From: Deltaproteobacteria bacterium
GTDB taxonomy: Bacteria > Desulfobacterota_B > Binatia > UBA9968
Direction of reading: 5' to 3'
Length of the DNA: 28,641 bases
Assembly (NCBI GenBank): GCA_016193385.1
Contig: JACPSF010000396.1
Span: 1-28,641 of the forward strand
Part shown: piece after piece, positions 16,355-24,406 of the stretch
Layout: the number at the start of each line of letters is the position of its first letter
How positions within the stretch are numbered: position 1 is the first letter of the stretch
Notes under the pieces: model-generated
Seen by the model: only the letters and a program-made list of their open reading frames with translations
What the model was told of the DNA's origin: nothing
Database searches by the model: none
Made by a program: the position numbers and the translations under genes

Positions 16355-17284
16355 CTAAAAGAGACTCGGTTGCTTCTTCGTCCGCGCCGGTTGGTTCGCT
16401 TCTCGGCTGCGACCAAAATGACTGTACGCCAGGGATGTGGCCATGCGCCCCCTCGGAGTACGCTGCAAAAATCCCGCCTGAATGAGATAGGGCTCATACA
16501 TTTTATCGAAACCCAGGGGGTCGATTTCCTGCATCCGCAAGGCCTCGTCGGTGACGGGCTTTGTGATCGTTCCCGAGGCCTTCACCTGCGCATAGTCGCG
16601 CACGCGGCGCAGGAGCCGGTTCGCGATCCGCGGGGTCCCGCGCGCGCGGCGGGCGATCTCTACCAGGCCCTCATGGTCCCCGTCCACGCCCAGAATCGAG
16701 GCGGAGCGCTTGAGAATTTCGGTGAGGGCCTCAGGTGAGTAAAAATCCAGGCGGAAGATGGCGCCGAAGCGATTCCTCAGCGGCGAGGTCAGCAGCCCTG
16801 AGCGCGTCGTCGCGCCGACCAAAGTGAAGCGCTTGAGATCCAACTTGATCGATCTCGCCGAGGGGCCCTGGCCGATCATGAGATCGATCTGATAGTCCTC
16901 CATGGCCGGGTACAGGACCTCTTCCACGACGTGATTGAGCCGGTGAATCTCATCGATAAAAAGAATATCCCCCTCTTCCAGATTCGTGAGCAGCGCCGCC
17001 AGGTCTCCCGGCCTCTCGACGACTGGCCCGGAGGTTGCTTTGATGTTCACTCCCATCTCCCGCGCGATGATGTAGGCGAGGGAGGTCTTTCCTAAACCGG
17101 GTGGGCCGTGGAAGAGAATGTGGTCCAGTACATCCCGGCGCCCGTGCGCGGCGGCGATGGCCACCTTCAGGTTTTCCTTAACCTGCTCCTGCCCCACATA
17201 CTCCGCAAAGCCCCGCGGTCGCAGGTTAATCTCGTATTTGAGATCTTCTTCGGTGCTTTTAGCTGATATGTGACGGGGGTCCAT
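16355..17284 (-). CDS. ruvB: Holliday junction branch migration ATPase RuvB with internal deletion
   Basis: RuvB is the hexameric AAA+ motor that drives branch migration with RuvA. From ATG 17284 the protein has 309 residues, against about 336-345 in the family. Walker A GPPGLGKT is at 60-67, Walker B DEIH at 111-114, sensor GATTRSG near 157-163 and the arginine segment RNRFG near 170-174. The C-terminal winged-helix domain is abnormal: DPLGFDKM (to residue 262) joins directly to [18 protein letters not shown], whereas E. coli has about 36 residues between these segments. The loss is in frame, at 16499/16498. The longer frame upstream begins with a TTG and is less likely. Other ruv genes nearby look intact. 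Confidence 0.9.
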   Translation of the reverse strand: MDPRHISAKSTEEDLKYEINLRPRGFAEYVGQEQVKENLKVAIAAAHGRRDVLDHILFHGPPGLGKTSLAYIIAREMGVNIKATSGPVVERPGDLAALLTNLEEGDILFIDEIHRLNHVVEEVLYPAMEDYQIDLMIGQGPSARSIKLDLKRFTLVGATTRSGLLTSPLRNRFGAIFRLDFYSPEALTEILKRSASILGVDGDHEGLVEIARRARGTPRIANRLLRRVRDYAQVKASGTITKPVTDEALRMQEIDPLGFDKMYEPYLIQAGFLQRTPRGRMATSLAYSHFGRSREANQPARTKKQPSLF

Positions 17285-17386
17285 GATCAATTTCAAATTT
17301 CAGATCTCAGATTGCAGATGCAAAAGACTTTCAATTTGAGATTTGAGATCTGCCATTTGAGATTCAAATTTGCTTTTTAAATTTGA
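17285..17386. repeat. AT-rich spacer of short degenerate repeats between ruvB and ruvA
   Basis: This 102-base gap is strikingly A+T-rich and made of variants of ATTTGAGAT and its complement ATCTCAAAT. A 9-base inverted pair, CAGATCTCA (17301-17309) and TGAGATCTG (17344-17352), could form a hairpin. No gene is visible. It interrupts an otherwise compact ruv operon and its composition differs sharply from both neighbours, so it may be an inserted repeat. Confidence 0.6.
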
Positions 17387-17971
17387 CTACTGACTGAGCC
17401 TGCGCAAGGCCTCTTTGAGCACCTCCGGCAAACTCCTTTGCCCTCCCTGGGTAATCTCGCGCACGCTCTTCCCCGCCTCTGCGGGCCGATAGCCCAGGTT
17501 GACGAGCGCTGAAACCGCATCCCTGACCAGTTGGGAGCCATCCTCATGCCCGACCCGTTCTGCCGAGAGAGCGGAAAATTTATCCCTAAGCTCCACGATC
17601 ATTCGCTCTGCTAATTTCTTTCCGACACCGGGAATCGACAGAAGCCGCATCTGGTCCCCCTCTCTGAGCGCCCGCGCCAAATCCTCCGCCGGAATGCCGG
17701 AAAGGATATTGAGGGCCAGTTTCGGCCCGATGCCCACGACACTGTTGAGGAACAAAAACAACTGCTTCTCGGCTGGCTCCAAAAAGCCGAACAGTTGCAG
17801 GGCATCCTCCCGCAGATGGGTGTGAACAAAAAGGCTTACGCGCCCCCCCGGCTCGGGAAGGCGGTAAAAAACGCTCAGGGGAATAAAGATCTGATATCCG
17901 ACTCCGCCGACATCGATGGTGATTTCACCGGGCTCCTTGTGTGCGAGCGCCCCGGTAATCTTGGCAATCAT
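17387..17971 (-). CDS. ruvA: Holliday junction DNA-binding protein RuvA
   Basis: A 194-residue RuvA of normal length. The N-terminal OB fold MIAKITGALAHKEPG and DVGGVGYQIF is followed by two helix-hairpin-helix units, VVGIGPKLALNIL near 79-91 and IPGVGKKLAERMIVELRDK near 113-131. The C-terminal domain III (about 145-194), DAVSALVNLGYRPAEA, contacts RuvB. It binds four-way junctions and loads RuvB. The gene is intact, lies 61 bases after ruvC and 102 bases before ruvB. Confidence 0.96.
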   Translation of the reverse strand: MIAKITGALAHKEPGEITIDVGGVGYQIFIPLSVFYRLPEPGGRVSLFVHTHLREDALQLFGFLEPAEKQLFLFLNSVVGIGPKLALNILSGIPAEDLARALREGDQMRLLSIPGVGKKLAERMIVELRDKFSALSAERVGHEDGSQLVRDAVSALVNLGYRPAEAGKSVREITQGGQRSLPEVLKEALRRLSQ

Positions 17972-18032
17972 GCGCTATCCCGCTTGTCCAACGGCCTGGG
18001 TGCACCCCTGGCCGCATCAAAGGCACCACCCG

Positions 18033-18620
18033 TTAAGGCATCCTGCCCCGTCTCAGCTCTCGGCCCGCGACCGGAAGCGCCCCAACCACTCGGGCACGAA
18101 AGGGACGTTGATGGAGATAGCAGATCGCGGCCGCAAGAGCATCGGCCGCATCCGCCGGGACTCGCCCGGTGAGATGGAGCAGCGAAGCGACCATTTTTTG
18201 CACCTGCTCTTTGGAAGCTCTGCCGTAACCCACAACGGCGAGTTTGATCTCAGCGGAGGCGTACTCGTTAATGGCAAGCTCGTTCTCGGCGGCCACCAGC
18301 AAGACGACCCCGCGGGCCTGGCCGAGCTTCAGTGCGCTCTGAGCATTGCGCGCGAAAAAAACCTTCTCAAGACTAACCCCTTGAGGCTCATAGCGACGAA
18401 CGATCTCTTGGAGGCCACGATAAATCCGGCTCAAGCGCCTGCCCTGCCCCAGGCCTCCCAAAGCGCCGATGGTCCCGTGGGCCAGGTGACAGAGCACTCC
18501 ACCAGCCACCTCGACCACTCCCCACCCCGTGGTGATCGTGCCGGGGTCAATGCCCAGAACTCTTTGACCGTCCTCACAGGAGCTCGCGCCGTCATCGGGA
18601 TTGAGCCGAAACCCCATCAA
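18033..18620 (-). CDS. ruvC: Holliday junction resolvase RuvC
   Basis: A 195-residue RuvC nuclease that cuts Holliday junctions. Acidic catalytic residues are visible in VLGIDPG (Asp25), in VSLEKVFF, and in [12 protein letters not shown] with two Asp. [10 protein letters not shown] and the [13 protein letters not shown] segment are also conserved. About 19 extra residues precede the usual start; the ATG at 18620 overlaps the yebC stop as ATGA, which supports it, though the second ATG is also possible. Order yebC-ruvC-ruvA-ruvB is the standard arrangement. Confidence 0.95.
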   Translation of the reverse strand: MMGFRLNPDDGASSCEDGQRVLGIDPGTITTGWGVVEVAGGVLCHLAHGTIGALGGLGQGRRLSRIYRGLQEIVRRYEPQGVSLEKVFFARNAQSALKLGQARGVVLLVAAENELAINEYASAEIKLAVVGYGRASKEQVQKMVASLLHLTGRVPADAADALAAAICYLHQRPFRARVVGALPVAGRELRRGRMP

Positions 18621-19363
18621 CTGGCCCGCTCCAAGAGTTCGTTAGGAATGTCGAAATTGGCCGCCACGCTCTGCACATCGTCGAGCTCTTCCAGCTCGTC
18701 CGTGAGCTTGAGAATCTGCTCCGCGTTGTGGCCATCCAGGAAAACCGTGCTCTTCGGGATCATGGTGATCTGCGCCGCCACCGTGGAAATTTTTTCCCGC
18801 TCGAGGCGCTCTCTGACTTTTTCAAAGTCCTCCGGTCGCGTGACCACCTCGAACAGGCTGTCTTCCTCCCGGACATCCTCGGCCCCGGCTTCCAGGGCGA
18901 GATTGATCAACTGGTCTTCTCCCACCTTGGTCTTCTCCACGGTGATCAGGCCTTTTTTGTCGAACATCCACGCCACGCAACCCGTCTCACCCAGATTGCC
19001 GCCATACTTCGAAAAGAGGTGGCGAATCTCCTGCACGGTGCGATTTTTGTTATCGGTTAGGACTTGAACCAAGATGGCGGCGCCCCCCGGCCCATACCCC
19101 TCATAATGGATCTCTTCGTAGTGGACGCCTTCGAGCTCGCCGGTCCCCTTTTTGATCGCCCTCTCGATGTTGTCGTTGGGCATGCTGGCAGCCTTGGCTG
19201 TCTGAACGGCCGTGCGCAGTCGCGGGTTGGCGCTGATGTCTCCCCCGCCCATCCTCGCGGCGACAGTGATCTCCTTGATCAACTTGGTGAAGAGCTTTCC
19301 CCTCCTGGCGTCCTTGGCCGCCTTCTTGTGCTTGATGGAACTCCATTTTGAATGGCCCGACAT
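18617..19363 (-). CDS. yebC: YebC/PmpR family protein (TACO1-like)
   Basis: A 248-residue YebC protein of normal length beginning [18 protein letters not shown]. Conserved segments include [52 protein letters not shown] and the C-terminal [10 protein letters not shown]. Members act as transcription regulators or as factors helping ribosomes through proline stretches; which applies here cannot be told. It begins the minus-strand yebC-ruvCAB operon. AGGAG lies about 11 bases before the ATG. Confidence 0.95.
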   Translation of the reverse strand: MSGHSKWSSIKHKKAAKDARRGKLFTKLIKEITVAARMGGGDISANPRLRTAVQTAKAASMPNDNIERAIKKGTGELEGVHYEEIHYEGYGPGGAAILVQVLTDNKNRTVQEIRHLFSKYGGNLGETGCVAWMFDKKGLITVEKTKVGEDQLINLALEAGAEDVREEDSLFEVVTRPEDFEKVRERLEREKISTVAAQITMIPKSTVFLDGHNAEQILKLTDELEELDDVQSVAANFDIPNELLERAS

Positions 19364-19448
19364 GAGGTCAAAGCTCCTGAAAAACGACCTTTCCTGCTAA
19401 TTTTTGAAGTTAACACAATCTCCAGTCTTCGTAAATGGCCCTTTTCGC

Positions 19449-19477
19449 TTCCATCCCTAGTTCCCTTCCCGTATAAT
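19449..19477 (+). promoter_or_regulatory. Candidate promoter of rlpA
   Basis: A perfect -10 box TATAAT (19472-19477) is preceded at 17 bases by a weak -35 TTCCAT (19449-19454). Predicted transcription start near 19484 is about four bases before the ATG at 19488, a second case of an almost leaderless message. Confidence 0.5.
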
Positions 19478-19487
19478 GCGTTTTTTA

Positions 19488-20186
19488 ATGACGCCGGGAA
19501 ACTATAGAGAGAAAAGTTCGAGCCTGTCACAGCTCTGGACTGTCTTTGCCCTTTTCTTTTCCATGGCCTGCTCCCTGCCCCCGGCAGGAGTTAGAGTACC
19601 CGAACCCTCGTTGCCCCGCGGCGGTGCGAGCCAAACCGGGATCGCCTCTTGGTACGGCCCAGGGTTCCATGGCCAACCCACGGCCAGCGGGGCCGTCTAT
19701 GACCAATTCGAGCTTACCGCCGCGCATCAGACTCTGCCCCTCGGCACCCGGGTGATGGTTACCAACCTCGATAACGGAAGGTCCACAGAAGTTACCATTA
19801 ACGACCGCGGACCTTTTGCCAAAGGGAGAATACTCGACCTCTCGTATGCCGCCGCCAAGATGTTGGGAATGATCGGACCGGGAACGATCCCGGTGCGGAT
19901 CGAGGTGATCGACAGCGGATCGCACGAAATTTCTCTGATCCGAGCAAGCTTGGACTACACCCTCCAGGCGGGCTCTTTCATTTCCGAGGAAAATGCTCGG
20001 CGACTCAGGGCCCGCCTCATGAACGTGTATCCAGAAATACCCCAGGTCTCCATCGTCCCAGTTCAGGGAAAGGATGCGGTTTATTTTCGGGTGCAGCTGG
20101 GAACCTTCTCCGACCGTCGTGATGCCGAGGGACATGCCCGCCGCTTAGCGCGCTTGGGGTTATCCACCATCATCATGGAGAAATAA
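19488..20186 (+). CDS. rlpA: RlpA-like lipoprotein with DPBB and SPOR domains
   Basis: A 232-residue envelope protein. ATG 19488 is preferred over ATG 19476 because the latter lies in the -10 box. The N-terminus has a hydrophobic stretch (LWTVFALFFSMAC) with a possible lipidation Cys, although the lipobox is imperfect. Next comes the double-psi beta-barrel domain with TGIASWYGPGFHGQPTASG and TVTINDRGPFAKGRILDLS-like segments, then a C-terminal SPOR domain (about 160-232) that binds denuded septal peptidoglycan. In Pseudomonas RlpA is a lytic transglycosylase acting in daughter-cell separation. The next lipoprotein gene begins immediately after its TAA. Confidence 0.9.
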   Translation: MTPGNYREKSSSLSQLWTVFALFFSMACSLPPAGVRVPEPSLPRGGASQTGIASWYGPGFHGQPTASGAVYDQFELTAAHQTLPLGTRVMVTNLDNGRSTEVTINDRGPFAKGRILDLSYAAAKMLGMIGPGTIPVRIEVIDSGSHEISLIRASLDYTLQAGSFISEENARRLRARLMNVYPEIPQVSIVPVQGKDAVYFRVQLGTFSDRRDAEGHARRLARLGLSTIIMEK

Positions 20187-21572
20187 ATGGCCCTTGGCAA
20201 ATTGGGCGCTAAGCTGTGCCTTTCAGGCGCATTTTTCCTCCTTGTCGGCTGTGCCGGAAACGACTTCGGGTCCCTCTCGCCACGCCCCCCCCAATCCTTT
20301 GAGGAACTCAAAAAGGCGGTTTCTCGCCTGCGGGGACTGCCGTTCGAGCAGGAAGTTTCTATGGAAACTCAGAAGCTCGAAGAGATCCGGTCCGCGTTGT
20401 CAACCGCGATCGAGGAAAAATCGGCGGCGCAGCTCTCCACCACCGGGGAGGTCTATAAGCGCCTCGGCCTCCTGCCCGAGTCGCTTGACCTACCGAAGGC
20501 CCTGATTGACCTCAAGCTCTTCCAACAAGCGCTCCGTTATGATGCCCGCAAGAAAAGCATCCTGGTCCCGCAGGAGCCTTTGGGGACTGCCTTCGCCTTA
20601 TTGCGCTCCCCATGGAGGATCAACGAGGAGATGGCCCAGCAGATACTTCTCGTCCATGCGCTCACCCACGCCCTCCAGGAACAACATTTCCATTGGCAGG
20701 AAAAAATCAAAACCAGAGACACCCCGGACGCGAAATTGGCCCTGCGCGCACTGCTCCAGGGGGACGCGGTCCTGGTCGGGCTCGCCTATTTCACGGAGAA
20801 CGGTGAAGGGACGAAAGAAAAAATTCTGGCGGGAGTTAAAAGCCTTTTTCGGCTCGCTGAGCGCCTCGACGACGAGCTCCCGCAATTTCCCGCGGTGCTG
20901 CGTCAGACACTGGCCCTGGAATATCTCTACGGCAGCCAATTCGTGTCATGGGCCTACTCGCGCAAAGGCTGGGAGGGAGTCAATGCGCTGCTGTCCGATC
21001 CCCCCGTTTCCACCGCGCAGATTCTCCACCCCGAAAAGTATTACCTCAAAAGGGAGGACCCTCTCGAGATCGTTCCATGGACGCTCATTCGACAGTTCGG
21101 CGCACAGAAAATCGTGGACGAGACCTTGGGCGAACTGATGGTCCGGCATCTCCTGGCCCAAAATCTGTCCAAAGAGGATGCCGAAAAAATCGCCGCCGGG
21201 TGGGCCGGGGACACTTTAATGGCGTTCCGGGAACGCACAGATCTGATCATCGGATGGGTCACGGCGTGGGCGAGCCCTTCCGGGGCGCAAGATTTCGCTG
21301 CCGCCTTCCGCGGGGGATTGCAAAGACGCTACGGGGTCGCGTTGGTGAGGAGCCCAACCGATGCGGATAAGCTCATCGCACCGGAGGGCGCCCATCCGCT
21401 CCTCCTACAGACGAAAGACAATATGGTACTATTCCTCGACGGGATTCCCGGCCCCCACGCGGCCGAGATTGCCGCGGGACTCTGGGAGGAGTTAGAAACG
21501 AGGAAGGCGCCTTTGCGGGTCCCCTTTGAGCTGGCCGGACCGACTCAACTACCTCTCGGAGTGATGGAGTAG
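20187..21572 (+). CDS. Lipoprotein resembling a zinc peptidase, with degenerate HExxH motif
   Basis: A 461-residue lipoprotein with a clean lipobox LLVGC (Cys22). The sequence LVHALTHALQEQHFHW at 155-170, preceded by LRYDARKKSILVP, resembles a family of secreted putative metallopeptidases with HExxH in HELTHALQDQHF. Here the catalytic Glu is Ala158 (H157-A-L-T-H161; codon GCG, one base from GAG). The downstream segment LLQGDAVLV at 190-197 has Gln where relatives often show EGDA, a candidate third ligand. The C-terminus contains AAGWAGDTL, another family mark. It is probably catalytically dead and held at the membrane. It abuts rlpA, so the two may act together at the cell wall. Its 3' end overlaps the convergent MBL gene by 28 bases. 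Confidence 0.75.
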   Translation: MALGKLGAKLCLSGAFFLLVGCAGNDFGSLSPRPPQSFEELKKAVSRLRGLPFEQEVSMETQKLEEIRSALSTAIEEKSAAQLSTTGEVYKRLGLLPESLDLPKALIDLKLFQQALRYDARKKSILVPQEPLGTAFALLRSPWRINEEMAQQILLVHALTHALQEQHFHWQEKIKTRDTPDAKLALRALLQGDAVLVGLAYFTENGEGTKEKILAGVKSLFRLAERLDDELPQFPAVLRQTLALEYLYGSQFVSWAYSRKGWEGVNALLSDPPVSTAQILHPEKYYLKREDPLEIVPWTLIRQFGAQKIVDETLGELMVRHLLAQNLSKEDAEKIAAGWAGDTLMAFRERTDLIIGWVTAWASPSGAQDFAAAFRGGLQRRYGVALVRSPTDADKLIAPEGAHPLLLQTKDNMVLFLDGIPGPHAAEIAAGLWEELETRKAPLRVPFELAGPTQLPLGVME

Positions 21573-22357
21573 CGCTCCCCCGCCTTCTCCACGCGTCCTT
21601 CGTGAACGAGCTTGCGCAGGTGCGCCTCCACCGAATATCGAGCCACGGGGTGCAGGGCGGCCGGCGTGTCGGTGTAAATCACTTCGACCATGGCCGGGAT
21701 CGTATGGTGACCCTCGCGCAGAGCCTGGAGCACTGCGCGCTCGCGCATCAACCGGTGGCCGATGTACTCCCTGATCTTGCCATAGGGGTCCTCGACCACG
21801 GGTCCGTGTCCCGGCAGGAGCCGGCGGAGCTTTAACTCTAGCAGTTTCTCCAGCGAGCCAAGGTACTGCGCCATATCCCCGTCGGGTGGGGGGATCACCG
21901 TGGTTCCCCGACCCAGGATGTGGTCTCCGGTGAACAGGATCTGATGCGAAGCTTCATAAAAGCAACAGTGCCCCGACTCATGACCCGGAGTGTGCACCAC
22001 CTGCAGCTTCCCGCCGTCATAGTCGATGGTGTCACCCTCCGAGTACGCAAAATCCTCGCCGCCCAAATATCCGGCGCGTAAACGGGAGATCCCGAGCTTT
22101 GCGCCGCTGCGCTTTTTCAGCGCCAATGCCCCGCCGCAGTGGTCTTTATGGATGTGGGTCAAGAGGATCTTTTCGATCTTTTTTCCCCCCATGGCTTCCA
22201 CTTGCTCCAGGATACCATCGATATTCTCCGGCGAAGGGAGGGCAACATCGATCACTGTGATCGCCTCGCGGCCAAGCAGATACTGGTTGGTCCCTTCCAG
22301 GGTCATGTATCCCGGATTGGCCGCCCGAAAATGCCGGATGTGCTCTAAACCTTGCAT
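21545..22357 (-). CDS. MBL-fold metallo-hydrolase (LACTB2-like)
   Basis: A 270-residue metallo-beta-lactamase-fold hydrolase. The metal-binding motif is complete: H68, H70, D72 and H73 in THIHKDH, then His in TPGHESGH, Asp in FTGDHIL and His in LLPGHGPVV. The C-terminal winged-helix-like segment (about 205-265, AHLRKLVHEGRVEKAGERY) is typical of the LACTB2/RNase-like subgroup. Metal ligands are intact, unlike the proteases nearby. The substrate is unknown. It is transcribed convergently with the lipoprotein gene, with a 28-base 3' overlap. Upstream (22358-22588) nothing gene-like is visible. Confidence 0.88.
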   Translation of the reverse strand: MQGLEHIRHFRAANPGYMTLEGTNQYLLGREAITVIDVALPSPENIDGILEQVEAMGGKKIEKILLTHIHKDHCGGALALKKRSGAKLGISRLRAGYLGGEDFAYSEGDTIDYDGGKLQVVHTPGHESGHCCFYEASHQILFTGDHILGRGTTVIPPPDGDMAQYLGSLEKLLELKLRRLLPGHGPVVEDPYGKIREYIGHRLMRERAVLQALREGHHTIPAMVEVIYTDTPAALHPVARYSVEAHLRKLVHEGRVEKAGERYSITPRGS

Positions 22358-22588
22358 CGACTACCTGAACCCGCAGAAAAAAGTGCTGAGGCCCATCGCG
22401 CTCATCTATAGAGGACAGCAGACGCAAAGTCAAAAAGCCTGCAGACCCCACACCCTAATCCGTCCAGAAAGCCCGCCCCGGCTTGATTCAAGCGTCGTTT
22501 CCTTCCGAGGCATAGGAACCCGGAAGAAACGATAAAGAATGCTACCCCTTCGGCAGATCATTCAGCCCGAACCCACCACAGACAATAT

Positions 22589-22617
22589 TCGACAATATCG
22601 ATACTGTCTGATATATA
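22589..22617 (+). promoter_or_regulatory. Toxin-antitoxin promoter with palindromic operator
   Basis: TCGACA (22589-22594, five of six) and TATATA (22612-22617) are 17 bases apart. An 18-base near-palindrome, GACAATATCGATACTGTC (22591-22608, one mismatch per half), overlaps the -35 and spacer, and a further GACAATAT copy lies at 22581-22588. This is the pattern expected for autorepression by the ribbon-helix-helix antitoxin encoded next. Confidence 0.6.
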
Positions 22618-22645
22618 TCTTACCATAGAGGAGGAAACTGACCGG

Positions 22646-22864
22646 ATGAAAACGATTAGCCTGAAACTCGATGACCGCCAGGTCAAACTGCTCAATGAGG
22701 TCTCCAAAGCCACCCATATTCCAAAATCTGCGCTGGTTCGCAAAGGGGTAGATTTAGTCCTCCGGCAAGTGAAGGAGGAGGTAATTTCAGTGGAGTTGCG
22801 CCGGGAGATCGAAGGGCTCCTCAACGAGGACCGCGAGCTCCTCAAACGCCTGGCCAAAGCGTGA
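22646..22864 (+). CDS. Ribbon-helix-helix antitoxin
   Basis: A 72-residue protein starting MKTISLKLDDRQVKLLNEVS, a beta strand plus two helices in the CopG/MetJ-Arc style, with HIPKSALVRKGVDLVL as the second helix. The C-terminal half is charged and helical and probably caps the toxin. AGAGGAGG ends 11 bases before the ATG. It overlaps the toxin gene by GTGA, so expression is coupled. It would neutralise the Doc toxin and repress its own promoter through the palindrome upstream. Doc is classically paired with Phd, so an RHH partner is a variant pairing. Confidence 0.75.
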   Translation: MKTISLKLDDRQVKLLNEVSKATHIPKSALVRKGVDLVLRQVKEEVISVELRREIEGLLNEDRELLKRLAKA

Positions 22865-23253
22865 GATACCTTTATCCTAAACAGATCCTCTACCTCCACG
22901 AACAGATCATGGCGGTCAGCGGTAGAAGCGCTGGGATTCGAGACGAGGGCCTTCTGGAGTCCGCAGTTTATCGCCCCCAAGCTTCCTTCAGTGGCCAGGA
23001 TCTGTACCCCGATTTATTCGGCAAAGTTGCGGCCGTCGGTCATTCACTTATAATGAACCATCCGTTTGTCGATGGAAATAAGCGAACGGGCTTCGAGGCC
23101 ATGCGCCTGATGTTAAGGCTCAATGGTGTTGACATTCACGCATCGATCGATGCCAAGTTCAACTTCGCCATGGATATCGCCAAGGGAAAACTGCGCGAAG
23201 CCGCCATCGCCGATTGGCTTCAAAAGCATAGCCGAGCGAGGAAAAAGAGATAA
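22861..23253 (+). CDS. doc: Doc (death-on-curing, Fic fold) toxin
   Basis: A 130-residue Fic-fold protein starting at GTG 22861. The Doc motif HPFVDGNKRTG is at 67-77, with His67 and the Lys-Arg variant typical of Doc rather than AMPylating Fic enzymes. DEGLLESAVYRPQASF is also conserved. P1 Doc phosphorylates EF-Tu and halts translation. It appears complete and intact, with its antitoxin overlapping upstream. The 111 bases after it hold no recognisable gene. Confidence 0.9.
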   Translation: MRYLYPKQILYLHEQIMAVSGRSAGIRDEGLLESAVYRPQASFSGQDLYPDLFGKVAAVGHSLIMNHPFVDGNKRTGFEAMRLMLRLNGVDIHASIDAKFNFAMDIAKGKLREAAIADWLQKHSRARKKR

Positions 23254-23364
23254 GCCCGCAGAGGCGATTCCGATTCTCCAAAAGGTCCTGCCATGGATGG
23301 AAGGGGACTTCCACGCGCAGCGGCGGGACTATTGCGGGCGCCCGGATAAAGGGTTAGCGGCTAT

Positions 23365-24348
23365 TCAACCGAGGTCAATCACGATCTTGCCCATGTAAGC
23401 GCCGCTTTCGACCGCCTCATGCGCCGCCGCGATCTCCTGCAAAGGGAACCGCATAGCGATAGTATTGATAAGCCTTCCCTGTTCCAGCAGCCGGACAACG
23501 TCGTTACAGGCCTGCGTCTTGACCTCTTCCGCCATGGAGTAGACAAGCACGAGCCGGATAGTTGTATTGCGCCTCATGAAGGCCGAGAAAGCCAGCTTAG
23601 GTTCAGGATTCCCTGTGGAGGAATAAGCGGCGATGACGCCGCCATTCTTAATTATCGCCAAGCTTACGGGGAGGTTCTTACCAAAGTCCACCTCCACGAT
23701 CCGGTCCACACCTTCTCCTTTGGTCAGCTCCTTGACTCGCTCAGCGACGTCCTCTTTTTGGTAATTGATCGTATAATCAGAGCCCGCCGCTCGGGCGTGC
23801 GCAGCCTTTTTTTCGGAGCTGACCGTGGCGATCACGGTCGCACCGCCCCACTTTGCGAACTGTACTGCGTAGTGCCCGACGCAGCCCGCTCCACCTGTGA
23901 CCAGAACGGTTTTTCCACGTACCGGACCGTCAACGAAGACGCAGCGGTGAGCAGTCATTCCTGGAATGGCCAAACAGGCGCCCTCGGCAAAACTCACGGA
24001 ATCCGGCAGATGTACGGCCTGTTGCGAGGGTACGACGACATACTCGGCCGCGGTTCCGAAAGCTCGCTGCCAGCGCGCATTGTAGGTCCACACTCTCTCT
24101 CCAATGCGGGACTCGTCGACACCGGGACCAACCTGATCGATTATCCCGGCGCCATCGCTGTGAGGAATGATGCGGGGAAAGGACATGCCCTCTGTGGACC
24201 CGCTCCGCCGCTTGGTATCGGAAGGATTCACTCCGGAGGCGTAAACGCGGACGCGGACCTCTCCCCGTCCTACCCCCGGCTCCGGCATTGCGCCGACTTG
24301 AAGCACTTCCCTTGCAGGGCCAATATTTTCGTACCATGCTGCGAGCAT
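23365..24348 (-). CDS. Quinone oxidoreductase-like medium-chain reductase
   Basis: A 327-residue zinc-independent medium-chain dehydrogenase/reductase. The N-terminal catalytic domain (1-125) has VYASGVNPSDTKRRSG and PHSDGAGIIDQVG. The NADPH-binding Rossmann segment VTGGAGCVGHYAVQFAKWGG is near 147-166. The C-terminus MRFPLQEIAAAHEAVESGAYMGKIVI matches the family. It reduces quinones or other electrophilic carbonyls in the cytosol. AGGGAGA precedes the ATG suitably. It follows the substrate-binding protein gene by 58 bases and may be co-transcribed with it. The true substrate is unknown. Confidence 0.88.
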   Translation of the reverse strand: MLAAWYENIGPAREVLQVGAMPEPGVGRGEVRVRVYASGVNPSDTKRRSGSTEGMSFPRIIPHSDGAGIIDQVGPGVDESRIGERVWTYNARWQRAFGTAAEYVVVPSQQAVHLPDSVSFAEGACLAIPGMTAHRCVFVDGPVRGKTVLVTGGAGCVGHYAVQFAKWGGATVIATVSSEKKAAHARAAGSDYTINYQKEDVAERVKELTKGEGVDRIVEVDFGKNLPVSLAIIKNGGVIAAYSSTGNPEPKLAFSAFMRRNTTIRLVLVYSMAEEVKTQACNDVVRLLEQGRLINTIAMRFPLQEIAAAHEAVESGAYMGKIVIDLG

Positions 24349-24406
24349 AACATTCTCCCTAATGTTGAGACGTCAGATCGTTGACCGGCAAGGTCCGTTC
24401 GCGGAA

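Noticed and set aside
17916..19067. Plus-strand frame of 383 codons
   Set aside because: It is a shadow of ruvC and yebC, both of which are unmistakable.
23254..23364. Possible gene remnant between doc and the oxidoreductase
   Set aside because: The translated fragments have no convincing family match and no stop-free frame of useful length.
23419..24384. Plus-strand frame of 321 codons
   Set aside because: It is antisense to the quinone oxidoreductase gene.
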